A stretch of DNA of 64,000 nucleotides from a virus (IMGVR_UViG_3300004369_000006:19288-83287); one strand, 5' to 3'; numbered from the stretch's first letter, positions 18,177-26,006 are shown. Notes: a model not told the origin generated them from the letters alone. Numbers and translations are program-made.

Positions 18177-18638
18177 TTACCTTCCAGTAGAACCAAATCC
18201 TCCATCTTGACGATCAGAGTTATCTAGTACACTAACTTCTTCTGTTAAAGTAATATCAAAATAGGGTACAATTACAAGCTGTAGTACTCTGTAACCAATA
18301 ATCTCAAACTTAAAATAGCTCTGTGCTTCATTCTCTGTGGTAGGCTCTAGAAATTGAAACCTAGCACGTATTTCACCACGGTAGCCTGAGTCTATAATAC
18401 CTACATTATTAATCATACGCATCTTCCTATTGGTGCTACTACGTGGTACTAACATACCAAAGTAACCTTGAGGAATCTCTACTGCAATAGCGGTATTGAT
18501 TATAAACTCTTCAATGATATTGGGATTATTGGCAGAACGGATTACATCTACACTGTGCCCTGCTAAATCTGTTCCTGCGTCACTACTCCTTTTCTTAGGA
18601 TGGATAATGACATCTTCACTCAGCTTCTTGTATTTCAT
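18177..18638 (-). CDS. dut: dUTPase (trimeric dUTP diphosphatase)
   Basis: All trimeric dUTPase motifs are visible in 153 residues: motif 1 SSDAGTDLAG (about residue 19), motif 2 VPRSSTNRK, motif 3 NNVGIIDSGYRGEI with the catalytic Asp, motif 4 region, and motif 5 RQDGGFGSTGR at the extreme C-terminus. It hydrolyses dUTP to dUMP and pyrophosphate, lowering uracil incorporation and supplying dTTP synthesis. It is the first gene before the terminator and starts two bases after the next upstream stop. Confidence 0.95.
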   Translation of the reverse strand: MKYKKLSEDVIIHPKKRSSDAGTDLAGHSVDVIRSANNPNIIEEFIINTAIAVEIPQGYFGMLVPRSSTNRKMRMINNVGIIDSGYRGEIRARFQFLEPTTENEAQSYFKFEIIGYRVLQLVIVPYFDITLTEEVSVLDNSDRQDGGFGSTGR

Positions 18639-18639
18639 C

Positions 18640-19056
18640 TTATTTGTACTGATATGCTACACTACAATGTTCTTCTCCTACATGCAAATATACAGTACAA
18701 AGACCTACCTGTGCTTGGTATAGGATACTACCTGTTTCTTGTTCGGTAATTAGGTCAATCATGTAGTAGTCATCTGCATCTACAAAGTCAGGCATGTATG
18801 CTTTGTTGACATAGCGAGCACCTTGGATGTCTTTAAAGAATTGATTGTGCCCACTAGCAATACCTACGCTATTATGTTTAAATGAACGAATGTAAAATTT
18901 ATCTTTGGTAGAATAAATAAGGTTTTCATCAGCATCTTGATAATAACCAGGTTCTCCAGGTATTTCTTTGTAGTTTAAATACGCGTTTTTAGTTGGGATT
19001 TGTGCAAAGGCAACTGATGTGGCAAACAAAGCCACTGATAAGATAATAGATTTCAT
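18640..19056 (-). CDS. Exported protein of unknown function with Sec signal peptide
   Basis: The 138-residue product begins with a classical signal peptide (MKSIILSVALFATSVAFAQ, cleavage probably after AFA). The mature part is small, Tyr-rich and beta-like (NAYLNYKEIPGEPGYYQDADENLIYSTKDKF... in spaced short strands) with two Cys near the end. An early-operon protein sent to the periplasm or surface suggests superinfection exclusion or host-envelope modification, but this is inference. No family recognised. Confidence 0.7.
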   Translation of the reverse strand: MKSIILSVALFATSVAFAQIPTKNAYLNYKEIPGEPGYYQDADENLIYSTKDKFYIRSFKHNSVGIASGHNQFFKDIQGARYVNKAYMPDFVDADDYYMIDLITEQETGSILYQAQVGLCTVYLHVGEEHCSVAYQYK

Positions 19057-19064
19057 AGTAATGA

Positions 19065-19259
19065 TTATTTAGATAGTTTGTGAAAGCGGCGCATAATCTC
19101 TATAAGAATATAGAAATATATCATTAGCATACTGCAAGCCAATAAGTCTAGTAATAGCCAACCTGTACCATTTACAAATAGCATAATTAATAGAAATAAT
19201 CCAACTGCCAATGCAATGAGGTGAGCGATACTGAAATTGATATTAAGAATCTTGATCAT
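19065..19259 (-). CDS. Small two-helix membrane protein
   Basis: The 64-residue protein consists almost entirely of two membrane segments (IAHLIALAVGLFLLIMLFV and WLLLDLLACSMLMIYFYILI) with a basic C-terminal tail (RRFHKLSK). It lies next to the exported protein gene and overlaps its upstream neighbour by 17 bases. A role at the inner membrane, possibly together with the exported protein, is suggested only by neighbourhood. Confidence 0.65.
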   Translation of the reverse strand: MIKILNINFSIAHLIALAVGLFLLIMLFVNGTGWLLLDLLACSMLMIYFYILIEIMRRFHKLSK

Positions 19260-19653
19260 CTTCTTTGGGTTTAGATTGTTTGTTTTTAGCTACAAGGGTA
19301 GCACGAATTTCAAGTACACGTTGAAAGAGTCTTTTCTCTATCTGTGTCATTTGAAACTTACTAATGCCAATGTCCTTAGCCATGTCTTTAATTAGCACAC
19401 TAGGTAGTGTAGCTGCAGACATGATAAGAGGCATTTCTTCTACGGTATACTCTCTATCTTGTGTAAAGTCTAGTAAGTATGCCCAAGCATTAATTACTTC
19501 GTTTAGAGGTGCTCCTCCATTGCTTTTAATAAAACTTTGTCCTTTTCGTGTAGCTAATACGAAATAGTAATCTTCAGAACCAATCTCAACAGAGTTGATT
19601 CCATCATTGAGCTTCTCAATTAGTTCGAGAAACTCCTCGTTATTTTCTGACAT
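19243..19653 (-). CDS. Hypothetical protein
   Basis: A 136-residue acidic helical protein with a Gln/Lys-rich C-terminal tail (KNKQSKPKEDDQDS). One stretch, DIGISKFQMTQIEKRLFQRVLEIRA, could be a helix-turn-helix. No other motif recognised. It overlaps the following membrane-protein gene by 17 bases. Confidence 0.6.
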   Translation of the reverse strand: MSENNEEFLELIEKLNDGINSVEIGSEDYYFVLATRKGQSFIKSNGGAPLNEVINAWAYLLDFTQDREYTVEEMPLIMSAATLPSVLIKDMAKDIGISKFQMTQIEKRLFQRVLEIRATLVAKNKQSKPKEDDQDS

Positions 19654-19654
19654 A

Positions 19655-19855
19655 TTACTCTGGGTTTTCTACTCCTTCCAAATTAATAATAACTTCCACA
19701 TTTTCTAGAGAGGTCATCTCTTCGATATATTTTTCTCCATATAACAATTCATCCACGGCATCTCTAGCTGCAGCTTCGCTATAGCCTTCAACAACCACGT
19801 TAATTGAGCTTCCTACATCAACGGTGAATTTATATACTTTAATAGTATCGGACAT
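19655..19855 (-). CDS. Hypothetical small protein
   Basis: A 66-residue acidic protein with a beta-alpha-beta pattern (IKVYKFTVDVGSSINVVVEGYSEAAARDAVDELL). It resembles in outline small phage proteins whose EAARxAVxxLL helix follows two strands. Family and function unknown. It is separated by one base from its downstream neighbour. Confidence 0.6.
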   Translation of the reverse strand: MSDTIKVYKFTVDVGSSINVVVEGYSEAAARDAVDELLYGEKYIEEMTSLENVEVIINLEGVENPE

Positions 19856-19891
19856 GGTGAAGTTATTTATTACAAAGTAAGCAATAATAAT

Positions 19892-20095
19892 TTAATTATT
19901 AGGACCTTGTTTGATGATTAATACCAAAGCATCTATATCAGAGTGAGCTAAATGGTACTCTAAAATAGGGGAAGAACCTTGTTCTACCTCCATAGCAGCT
20001 AAGTCATATAAATCTACAAACTCTTCTTTGTAGTCAGGATATTGAATACAGTATTCATCAATCTCTTTCTTCAACTTTTCTAGTGATCCCATCAT
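19892..20095 (-). CDS. Hypothetical small acidic protein
   Basis: Read from the double ATG at 20092-20095 (MMGSLEKLKKEIDEY); the AT-rich stretch before it is a typical start region here. A longer start at 20122 is possible. The product of about 67 residues is acidic and helical with no known motif. It overlaps the end of the upstream gene by 38 bases. Confidence 0.55.
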   Translation of the reverse strand: MMGSLEKLKKEIDEYCIQYPDYKEEFVDLYDLAAMEVEQGSSPILEYHLAHSDIDALVLIIKQGPNN

Positions 20096-20330
20096 AGTTT
20101 TTTTTATAAAATTCTTCTCCATCTTCAGTAGTGCCGTAGAAGCCTCCTATTCTACCTGCATCATAAGCAGCTATAATATGATTCTTTTCTTGTTTTTTAG
20201 CTTCTGCTAGAAACTTATCTCGCCATTCACCTCCAGTATGTGCTGATATTTCATCTCTATCACGCATCCAAACAATATATTCTAGTCTTTCAGCTAGAAA
20301 TTCAACAGGTGTCTTTCGTTGTTCTGACAT
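20058..20330 (-). CDS. Hypothetical small protein
   Basis: A 90-residue charged helical protein (EFLAERLEYIVWMRD ... GEWRDKFLAEAKKQEKN) with a Gly/Tyr-rich C-terminal half containing GRIGGFYGTTEDGEEFY. No family recognised; soluble, no membrane segment. Part of a run of small accessory genes. Confidence 0.6.
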   Translation of the reverse strand: MSEQRKTPVEFLAERLEYIVWMRDRDEISAHTGGEWRDKFLAEAKKQEKNHIIAAYDAGRIGGFYGTTEDGEEFYKKNYDGITRKVEERD

Positions 20331-20380
20331 ATAATTATTGATTTAAAAGGGTTATTAATTGTTATTGCATATAATAAGTT

Positions 20381-20575
20381 TCATGTTTCGTTTATTTCGT
20401 TTATAAGTCTGAGTACTTCTTCTACAGGTTCTAATACTTCTAAGGTATTATTCTGTTTGCTACTGAAAAGTATTATAGAACTGCCTTTAGTAGTAGTATT
20501 AGGCATAATCACTTCTATACTGTTTACATTGACATAAATAAACCTATGTTCTGTATTAAGCTTAATGAATTTCAT
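20381..20575 (-). CDS. Hypothetical small protein
   Basis: Read from MKFIKLNTEHRF at 20575; a start seven codons earlier (20596) is equally open. The product of about 64 residues is beta-rich (FIYVNVNSIEVI ... GSSIILFSSKQNNTLEVL) and ends in an acidic helix. Short proteins of this pattern with an Ile-x-Val strand after the first Asn resemble a common small phage beta-barrel, but no family can be named. Confidence 0.55.
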   Translation of the reverse strand: MKFIKLNTEHRFIYVNVNSIEVIMPNTTTKGSSIILFSSKQNNTLEVLEPVEEVLRLINEINET

Positions 20576-20708
20576 TGTCTGTAGGTTTAGTGACATGTTC
20601 TATAAGCTTACCTATAAACTCTATCTCGTTAAACTTGTAGTTCTTGCGTACTTTCTCAAAGTTGTAGGTGTACGTCTTACCGTTTTCATCTTTAATTGTA
20701 ATTTTCAT
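20562..20708 (-). CDS. Hypothetical 48-residue protein
   Basis: Read from ATG at 20708, immediately after the radical SAM gene stop; a longer start inside that gene (20753) is unlikely. The product (MKITIKDENGKTYTYNFEKV...) begins as a beta-hairpin and ends in a helix. It overlaps the next gene by 14 bases or more. No function can be given. Confidence 0.55.
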   Translation of the reverse strand: MKITIKDENGKTYTYNFEKVRKNYKFNEIEFIGKLIEHVTKPTDNEIH

Positions 20709-20709
20709 T

Positions 20710-21588
20710 TTAAAATATGTATCTGATTTTGTTCCAAGGAATAATCTCATCATGCAGTGCAGTCCATTCTTTGATAAGTTTGTCTTTTAGTTGCCACTTA
20801 TAGCGAATGTTCTTACCACCATACTGAGATGTTTTTGCTTCTTGTATTTTAGGAACCCATAACAGGTTTTCACCTGGTAGGTTATTGCTAAGGTTATCTA
20901 AGTGCTTTTTCTCATTGTGAGTAAGAAAGATAACTTCTGCTTTTACAATGTCTTTATAATCGACATAGTTATCTACCATTTCAAATAGTTCACGGTAGTC
21001 CTCTATCCATTCTCTGTATACTACAACAGGAGAAAAGTTAAAGTGTACATCATACCCAGCATCTATGAAGGCATCTGCTGCTTTAATGCGATCTATTATA
21101 GGAGCAGTATTAGGTTCTAGTATACTGCTGATATGTTGGGGCATTAAGCTAAAACGAATACGTACTTTACCTTGAGGATCATAGTCCAGGTATTGCGTAG
21201 GTATAGTCTTAGTAGCAAGCGTAGCCATTGCTTTTGGGTGCTCTTTAAAGAAATCAAATATCCTTCTCCAGTCATGGTACTTATGATGTAATGCAAAGTC
21301 TTCGTTGCATGAGATATCGTAAGTATATAGACTGTCATGAGTTTGATTAGGCTTAGGAGTATCCGCATAGAAATAAGCATGATTGTTAATGGATGTAAGG
21401 ATATCACCTACATTAGTGGCGATATCCAATCCATCATTTCTATTTCTCTTGCAGTAACAATAGTGGCAGTTAAATAGACATCCAAAACCAAAAGAAGGAG
21501 TAATGTAATCAGATGATCGATTACTTATTTTAATCTCAAACTTTCTTCTTGTTACTTCACGTACTTTAGCTAAGGCAGTTTGTGGCAT
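20710..21588 (-). CDS. Radical SAM protein of the spore photoproduct lyase type
   Basis: The 292-residue protein has the radical SAM cluster C-x3-C-x2-C at residues 37-44 (GCLFNCHYCYC) preceded by PSFGFG, as in spore photoproduct lyase (SPL) proteins. A further Cys in DISCNEDFAL (residue 94) lies at about the spacing of the hydrogen-donor Cys of SPL. Later strands (MATLATKT, VRIRFSLMPQ, DVHFNFSPVVVYREW) continue the partial TIM barrel. SPL repairs a UV thymine photoproduct in DNA with S-adenosylmethionine; related enzymes have other substrates. It lies among accessory genes and is not a usual crAss-like core gene. Confidence 0.8.
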   Translation of the reverse strand: MPQTALAKVREVTRRKFEIKISNRSSDYITPSFGFGCLFNCHYCYCKRNRNDGLDIATNVGDILTSINNHAYFYADTPKPNQTHDSLYTYDISCNEDFALHHKYHDWRRIFDFFKEHPKAMATLATKTIPTQYLDYDPQGKVRIRFSLMPQHISSILEPNTAPIIDRIKAADAFIDAGYDVHFNFSPVVVYREWIEDYRELFEMVDNYVDYKDIVKAEVIFLTHNEKKHLDNLSNNLPGENLLWVPKIQEAKTSQYGGKNIRYKWQLKDKLIKEWTALHDEIIPWNKIRYIF

Positions 21589-21815
21589 ATCTTCTCAAAT
21601 AAATAGAGGTTTGCGACACTAAGTATAAATACACCTAATGCAAAAGCACATTGTGCTAAGTCTTGAGATAGTAATACCGCATTCCAATTTAGTATCTTAA
21701 ACAATATGATAGATAGTTTAATACCAGTGTTTACTGCAGTACCGAATAAAAAAGCAATGCTTAAAACATAGTAGATATTAACTAGATGCTTGCTTAATAA
21801 TTTGCTTTTTGACAT
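21570..21815 (-). CDS. Small membrane protein
   Basis: An 81-residue protein with about three apolar segments (YYVLSIAFLFGTAVNTGIKLSI, WNAVLLSQDLAQCAFALGVFILSVANLYLF) and basic ends. It overlaps the start of the radical SAM gene by 19 bases and its upstream neighbour by 38 bases. Inner-membrane location is likely; function unknown. Confidence 0.6.
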   Translation of the reverse strand: MSKSKLLSKHLVNIYYVLSIAFLFGTAVNTGIKLSIILFKILNWNAVLLSQDLAQCAFALGVFILSVANLYLFEKICHKLP

Positions 21816-22224
21816 AATAAATCAATTTAAATAATAGATCCCCGTCTGCTTCCATATTTGCATGACGGGTTTTGTTGTATTTATTGGCTTCGAAGATATG
21901 CTTTTTAACACCGCTAAACAGAAGAAAACTCTCGGAGTTATATCCACTTTTGTTTTCTCGTTTAACAGGCGTTACACTCAAGTTATACCCTCTAGGTTCT
22001 ACACTACCTGTGAAGTAGTTCATGCCTCCCATAGAATAAGATATACCAATCTTTAGGAAGTCATATTCTGTGGCTTGTGGAAAGTCTATTACTTCATAAC
22101 CATCAGTGATGTGTACATCCATCATTGGAATGTATAATACTTTACTGCGATGTTTATTTACATCACAGTTTTTTACCATATCAGCAAGCTCACTAACATG
22201 GTATTTAATAAAAGTTTCAGTCAT
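21778..22224 (-). CDS. Hypothetical protein
   Basis: A 148-residue protein with an N-terminal helix followed by beta-rich sequence containing a Gly/Tyr-rich turn (YSMGGMNYFTGSVEPRGYNLSVTPVKRE). The C-terminal helix is basic. No motif or family recognised. The start overlaps the upstream stop by 8 bases. Confidence 0.6.
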   Translation of the reverse strand: MTETFIKYHVSELADMVKNCDVNKHRSKVLYIPMMDVHITDGYEVIDFPQATEYDFLKIGISYSMGGMNYFTGSVEPRGYNLSVTPVKRENKSGYNSESFLLFSGVKKHIFEANKYNKTRHANMEADGDLLFKLIYYVKKQIIKQASS

Positions 22225-22456
22225 GATTTAATATATTACGATTAATAATTCTAACACGTGGATCTTCTGTAAGTATATCACCACGTTTGCTGACTACTAT
22301 ATTGATAATCTCAGGGTCTTCTGCCAACTGCTCGAGCATAGCCACATAGTTTGCGTGTAAGAGCTCTTTAATGCTTTTGGCTGACCAAGTGCACTTATCA
22401 TCTAAAAGTGCGTCAGCGTTTTTGTAAAATTGTTTTAAGACTTCAGATCTAGTCAT
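22217..22456 (-). CDS. Hypothetical small protein
   Basis: A 79-residue helical protein (MTRSEVLKQFYKNADALLDDKCTW...), ending in a basic Arg/Asn-rich segment. No domain recognised. Possible link to its coupled downstream gene only. Confidence 0.55.
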   Translation of the reverse strand: MTRSEVLKQFYKNADALLDDKCTWSAKSIKELLHANYVAMLEQLAEDPEIINIVVSKRGDILTEDPRVRIINRNILNHD

Positions 22457-22482
22457 GATATAAAAAGATAAAGGTTAATAGT

Positions 22483-22926
22483 TTAGGATTTATAGTACGT
22501 ATGCACATACTCTTTAAAGTCGTCAAACTTATTCTCTTGTATCCACCTAGACACAGAGAGATATTTACCTACTACATCATATTCTGCACCATAGGCAAGT
22601 ACAGTTTGGATACATCGGCTTTTGGCTTGTGCACCGTTAAAGTAAGTAGGATTTACCGCTTTCATAATCTTGACTAGACCACGATAGTGTGGTGTAGTAC
22701 TCTTGTAGTAATTATCCTTTAACTTTTTGCTTTTAAGCGTAGGATTTAACCACACGGTAAACTGCTTACCTTCGGGAGTAGTAAAAGAATATTGCTTTTG
22801 CCAACCATCACCGTTAGGTATCTCGTCACTTGGTATAATCTCTTCGTAATTGTAAGAGTCATCCTCCAATGGGTCAAAAGCCATAGCTTTTGTTTCTTCT
22901 AACGTTTCTTCTAACATAATACTCAT
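22483..22926 (-). CDS. Hypothetical protein
   Basis: A 147-residue protein with an acidic N-terminal third (EETLEETKAMAFDPLEDDSYNYEE in shorter runs) and a basic, aromatic C-terminal part (PHYRGLVKIMKAVNPTYF, SRWIQENKFDDFKEYVHTYY). No enzyme motif. The acidic head and basic body could suit a nucleic-acid mimic or binding protein, but this is only a composition argument. It is the third gene downstream of the GHKL-like ATPase gene 23206-24528. Confidence 0.6.
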   Translation of the reverse strand: MSIMLEETLEETKAMAFDPLEDDSYNYEEIIPSDEIPNGDGWQKQYSFTTPEGKQFTVWLNPTLKSKKLKDNYYKSTTPHYRGLVKIMKAVNPTYFNGAQAKSRCIQTVLAYGAEYDVVGKYLSVSRWIQENKFDDFKEYVHTYYKS

Positions 22927-22927
22927 T

Positions 22928-23209
22928 TTATTTATTTGTTTTTAATTGATAGATGTAACCTTCCTCCACAGCTTCTGTCATGTTACCGCATATGGTATCT
23001 TTGAAACTGCTATAGAAGTCTTTAAATTGATTGCTATTCATAAGTCGTGATATGGGATTCTCTTTGATAGTATCCAAGTAAGAGGTAAGACTGCACTGGC
23101 AGATTTCCATTTCTTGGGTTACAAATACCATATCGCTTTCGATGTCTTTAGCAGCGAGTACAAGTACTTCGCTATCATCATTGTACAATACGTGATACTC
23201 TAGATTCAT
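22928..23209 (-). CDS. Hypothetical protein coupled to the GHKL-like ATPase
   Basis: A 93-residue acidic protein with alternating strands at the N-terminus (YHVLYNDDSEVLVLAAKDI) and a helical C-terminus. Its start overlaps the ATPase stop by 4 bases (ATGA), indicating co-translation, so it may act with that ATPase. Family unknown. Confidence 0.6.
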   Translation of the reverse strand: MNLEYHVLYNDDSEVLVLAAKDIESDMVFVTQEMEICQCSLTSYLDTIKENPISRLMNSNQFKDFYSSFKDTICGNMTEAVEEGYIYQLKTNK

Positions 23210-24528
23210 GCTAATTGATGTTTAGAAATTAATAATTTAGATAGATTAAATATTAGGATGTCTTGGAAGTGTCTAGTGCAATCATCTACATTGAAGTCAA
23301 GATGCATAAATTCTTCCAATAGTAATCCTGTGATAAAAGGTAGATTTAGTTTGTCACTACGGAATTCTATTTCCGAGTTAATGACAATCAGGTTTTTACT
23401 GCGGTCTGCTAAACCCCATATTACAGAGTCTGTATTCATGCTTTTGATCTTAGCATATGTAATATCAAACATGAAGATGTTACTAAACTCACTAGCTATA
23501 ACGTCTTTAGCTTCTTCGACTAACCGTCTTAGCTCTATACTTACAAGGTTAATATCCACAGGTCTGTATATCTTATCATCCTGGACATGAGTGTCTGAAT
23601 CATATACAGAAGATATTACTGCATAGAACGAAGAACATACATACAGTACATCTTGATCAGGACTGCCTATTACTTCTTCGATATTCTTCAAGCTAACAGG
23701 TTGAATCTTTAGACTATTAAGCACCTGAATAAACTCTGCACTAAAGTTAGGAGTACATAGACTGCTAATCTTGTTATACTCATAAGTATCAGACATAGTA
23801 AACCGATGGATAAACTGTTTGATTAATAGTTTATCTTGTAATTCAAAGAGGTCTTCAAGATAGTGATACGAAGCCAAGTGATTATAGATACGTCTTTCAT
23901 CTATGGTAATGGACTTAGTAGCATCTATATTAAACATAGCAGGATACTCTTTGATATCACCTGCATAAAAGCCTTGGTAATATACTTTGGCTTTCTCTGT
24001 TTTACATAGGTTATACTTATTACGTGCCCCTTCAAATAGCCATGTGTCTACATAGACGCTATGTAAGCTTCTGACAAGGTCATAAGTATCTCCAGGTCCT
24101 GTATAGATAACCCATGTCAGAGTGTTATCATCCATCTGTACGATATAGTCATCTGCTTCCGTATAGATATTAGCATTAACATCTTGGTCTTTGGCATTAG
24201 ACACCAACTCACGCAGTATCATCCATGGCTCCCAATCAGGACCTATTTCTGTACTGATATTGGTATTGATACCATTGATTGTGATACAGTCTGTAGTATG
24301 CACACCACGGTCAGAATACATTTCTATTTCTTCTGTGCTGATATCTACAGGTTTTGTACCATTATATAGGTAAAACTTAATTCCTTTTCTTAGAAGCAAA
24401 GCAAGAGCGTATTTAATACCACTGCCAAACTGACCAAACTTGGTATTATCATCTCTCTTGGTGCTAAAGCCTATGACTTTAAGGAACTGAAGGTCTATAC
24501 AACCATTAGATTGGATTATAATCTTCAT
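23206..24528 (-). CDS. GHKL-like ATPase with degenerate C-terminal zincin-like region
   Basis: The 440-residue protein has two blocks resembling the ATP-binding motifs of GHKL proteins (gyrase, Hsp90, histidine kinase, MutL). One is an N-terminal GQFGSGIKYALALLLRKG (about residues 32-49), like the G-x-x-G-x-G-x-K lid motif. The other is a later LRELVSNAKDQD (about residue 107), like the E-L-x-x-N-A-x-D N-box. Their order is reversed relative to canonical GHKL domains. The C-terminus has LLLEEFMHLDFNVDDCTRHF, which resembles a zincin HExxH helix with the first His replaced by Glu. It is likely a cytoplasmic ATPase of unknown role; fold assignments are inference from motifs. Confidence 0.65.
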   Translation of the reverse strand: MKIIIQSNGCIDLQFLKVIGFSTKRDDNTKFGQFGSGIKYALALLLRKGIKFYLYNGTKPVDISTEEIEMYSDRGVHTTDCITINGINTNISTEIGPDWEPWMILRELVSNAKDQDVNANIYTEADDYIVQMDDNTLTWVIYTGPGDTYDLVRSLHSVYVDTWLFEGARNKYNLCKTEKAKVYYQGFYAGDIKEYPAMFNIDATKSITIDERRIYNHLASYHYLEDLFELQDKLLIKQFIHRFTMSDTYEYNKISSLCTPNFSAEFIQVLNSLKIQPVSLKNIEEVIGSPDQDVLYVCSSFYAVISSVYDSDTHVQDDKIYRPVDINLVSIELRRLVEEAKDVIASEFSNIFMFDITYAKIKSMNTDSVIWGLADRSKNLIVINSEIEFRSDKLNLPFITGLLLEEFMHLDFNVDDCTRHFQDILIFNLSKLLISKHQLA

Positions 24529-24539
24529 TGTAATTTAAT

Positions 24540-25151
24540 TTAGTATTTGTATTTAATAAATTCAACAAATTTAATAGCGGTTTCTTCTGACCAATTAGCA
24601 ACCCTCTTAGCTTTAGGGTCTTCATCATAGATATAATGCGTTACAAAATACTCAAGTGCATTAGCTAATTCTTCAGTAGATTTATCATTACTATACCCCC
24701 ATATGTAATTACGGTTTTCATAATCCATAGGAAGTTTATATTGTATTTGAAAGTATAACCTTCTAATAGTACTCATTAAACTTTTATCAGAAGGTGTATC
24801 TAGACAAAACTCAAAGTCTTCACTATTATACTCGATAATCTCTTCGGTATTATCACCTATAAAACTGTGAGTCTTATGATCATAATGTGCTTCTCCATAA
24901 GCATGAAAGTCACCAGCCCATGATCCATAGCCTAGTTGATCGTTAATCATTTCTTCTAGACGATCAAATATAGAATAGTCAAAAGAGCTTTCAGGATTGA
25001 CAATAGCACCATCTACGGTAAAGTATACCATACCACTGTCATTGCCTCCATCCCAGTTAGCAACAATCTCATGTCCTTTATTTACGAGGTCATCGAGATA
25101 AACATAAATCTCTTCATTAGACATTACTAAGTCATTAATTAAATTTTTCAT
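24540..25151 (-). CDS. Hypothetical acidic protein
   Basis: The 203-residue protein is strongly acidic, with an N-terminal region NWDGGNDSGMVYFTVDG and a Trp/Tyr/His-rich block YGSWAGDFHAYGEAHYDHKTH (in shorter runs, residues about 92-115). The His/Asp clusters could bind metal. The C-terminal third is helical. No family recognised with confidence. It is coupled to the next upstream gene by a shared base and lies 12 bases ahead of the GHKL-like gene, so the three may work together. Confidence 0.6.
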   Translation of the reverse strand: MKNLINDLVMSNEEIYVYLDDLVNKGHEIVANWDGGNDSGMVYFTVDGAIVNPESSFDYSIFDRLEEMINDQLGYGSWAGDFHAYGEAHYDHKTHSFIGDNTEEIIEYNSEDFEFCLDTPSDKSLMSTIRRLYFQIQYKLPMDYENRNYIWGYSNDKSTEELANALEYFVTHYIYDEDPKAKRVANWSEETAIKFVEFIKYKY

Positions 25152-25558
25152 TAGTCTGTAATTGTTTTAGAATTAGTATTAAATCGGATATCACTTGTAT
25201 CCTCTGATAGGGTATTAAGGGTTTGTTTACTTACGCCACGTTTAAAGATCCATGTAATCTTAGAATCATCTAAAGAAGTGAGGTAATCTTTAATGGTTGG
25301 TATCCAACCTAGGTCTTCCATGATATGCTGTTCGGCAATAGCACGTATAAGAACTTTTTTGCCATCGGTATTATAAAGTATAGTACCAAAGTGTTCTTCA
25401 CACCAGAAGATACCTTCTGCGTGATGTCTGAGTGCTCTATGCCGCATATCAGGCATATGTTTCTTGGTTTCGTCAAACCATTCATGGATAGCAAGGTAAT
25501 CTAAGTACTGACCTCCATGTTTCTTTGCGCTACTAATAGCATGATGATAAGGATGCAT
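25151..25558 (-). CDS. DUF6915-like conserved phage protein
   Basis: A 135-residue protein with a run of conserved-looking blocks: MHPYHHAISSAKKHGG, DYLAIHEWFDETK, MRHRALRHHAEGIFW, and AEQHIMEDLGWIPTIKDYL. These match my memory of a widespread family of phage and bacterial proteins (DUF6915 type) rich in His. The conserved His/Glu/Asp residues suggest a metal-binding helical protein; the activity is unknown to me. The family name should be treated as probable. Confidence 0.7.
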   Translation of the reverse strand: MHPYHHAISSAKKHGGQYLDYLAIHEWFDETKKHMPDMRHRALRHHAEGIFWCEEHFGTILYNTDGKKVLIRAIAEQHIMEDLGWIPTIKDYLTSLDDSKITWIFKRGVSKQTLNTLSEDTSDIRFNTNSKTITD

Positions 25559-25560
25559 AA

Positions 25561-25890
25561 TTAATCTAATTTATATTCGTTTTTAATGTGTTGTACAAAC
25601 TCAGGATCACTCTTTAGGATTCTGCACATATCTACATAGCGATGTAGTATATCACCATGAGTACGTGTTTCACCAAATAGATAGTTCTCAAGATTACGTA
25701 TGCCTACCATATCAATCATGATAGCATACTTAGTCAAGTCTTCATCTCGCATGATTTCAAAGTATGTAATGTTATCTAATGTTTGATAGTATGCATTCTG
25801 TATGTCATACTCTTCCTGATTCTTAGCGATGTATACATCTCTTTCAAGACGCAACTCTTCAGGGTCTAAATTACTGTTGTAATCTAACAT
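25561..25890 (-). CDS. Hypothetical protein
   Basis: A 109-residue acidic helical protein (PEELRLERDVYIAKNQEEYD ... YAIMIDMVGIRNLENYLFG). It is the first gene after the terminator at 25947-25970, so it probably heads the transcript that runs down through the GHKL-like gene. No domain recognised. Confidence 0.6.
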   Translation of the reverse strand: MLDYNSNLDPEELRLERDVYIAKNQEEYDIQNAYYQTLDNITYFEIMRDEDLTKYAIMIDMVGIRNLENYLFGETRTHGDILHRYVDMCRILKSDPEFVQHIKNEYKLD

Positions 25891-25909
25891 GTGTTTAATA
25901 GATTTAAGT

Positions 25910-25926
25910 GTTCATTGTACGTGAAC
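25910..25926. promoter_or_regulatory. Inverted repeat between terminator and next early gene
   Basis: GTTCA-N7-TGAAC forms a 5-bp dyad directly between the terminator and the start of the gene at 25890. This is where a promoter for the downstream minus-strand genes would lie, so it could be an operator. No second copy was found by eye. Confidence 0.3.
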
Positions 25927-25946
25927 GTTATAGAATAGTGAAAAAA

Positions 25947-25970
25947 AAGCCCCGCTGTTACGCAGGGCTT
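25947..25970 (-). terminator. Intrinsic terminator
   Basis: A stem AAGCCC(C)GC / GC(A)GGGCTT with a short loop is followed on the minus strand by eight T residues. It ends the transcript from the control region after gene 26007-26267. Confidence 0.8.
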
Positions 25971-26006
25971 CTCCTAGAAACTAAAACCTCCTCAGATTGA
26001 GGAAGA

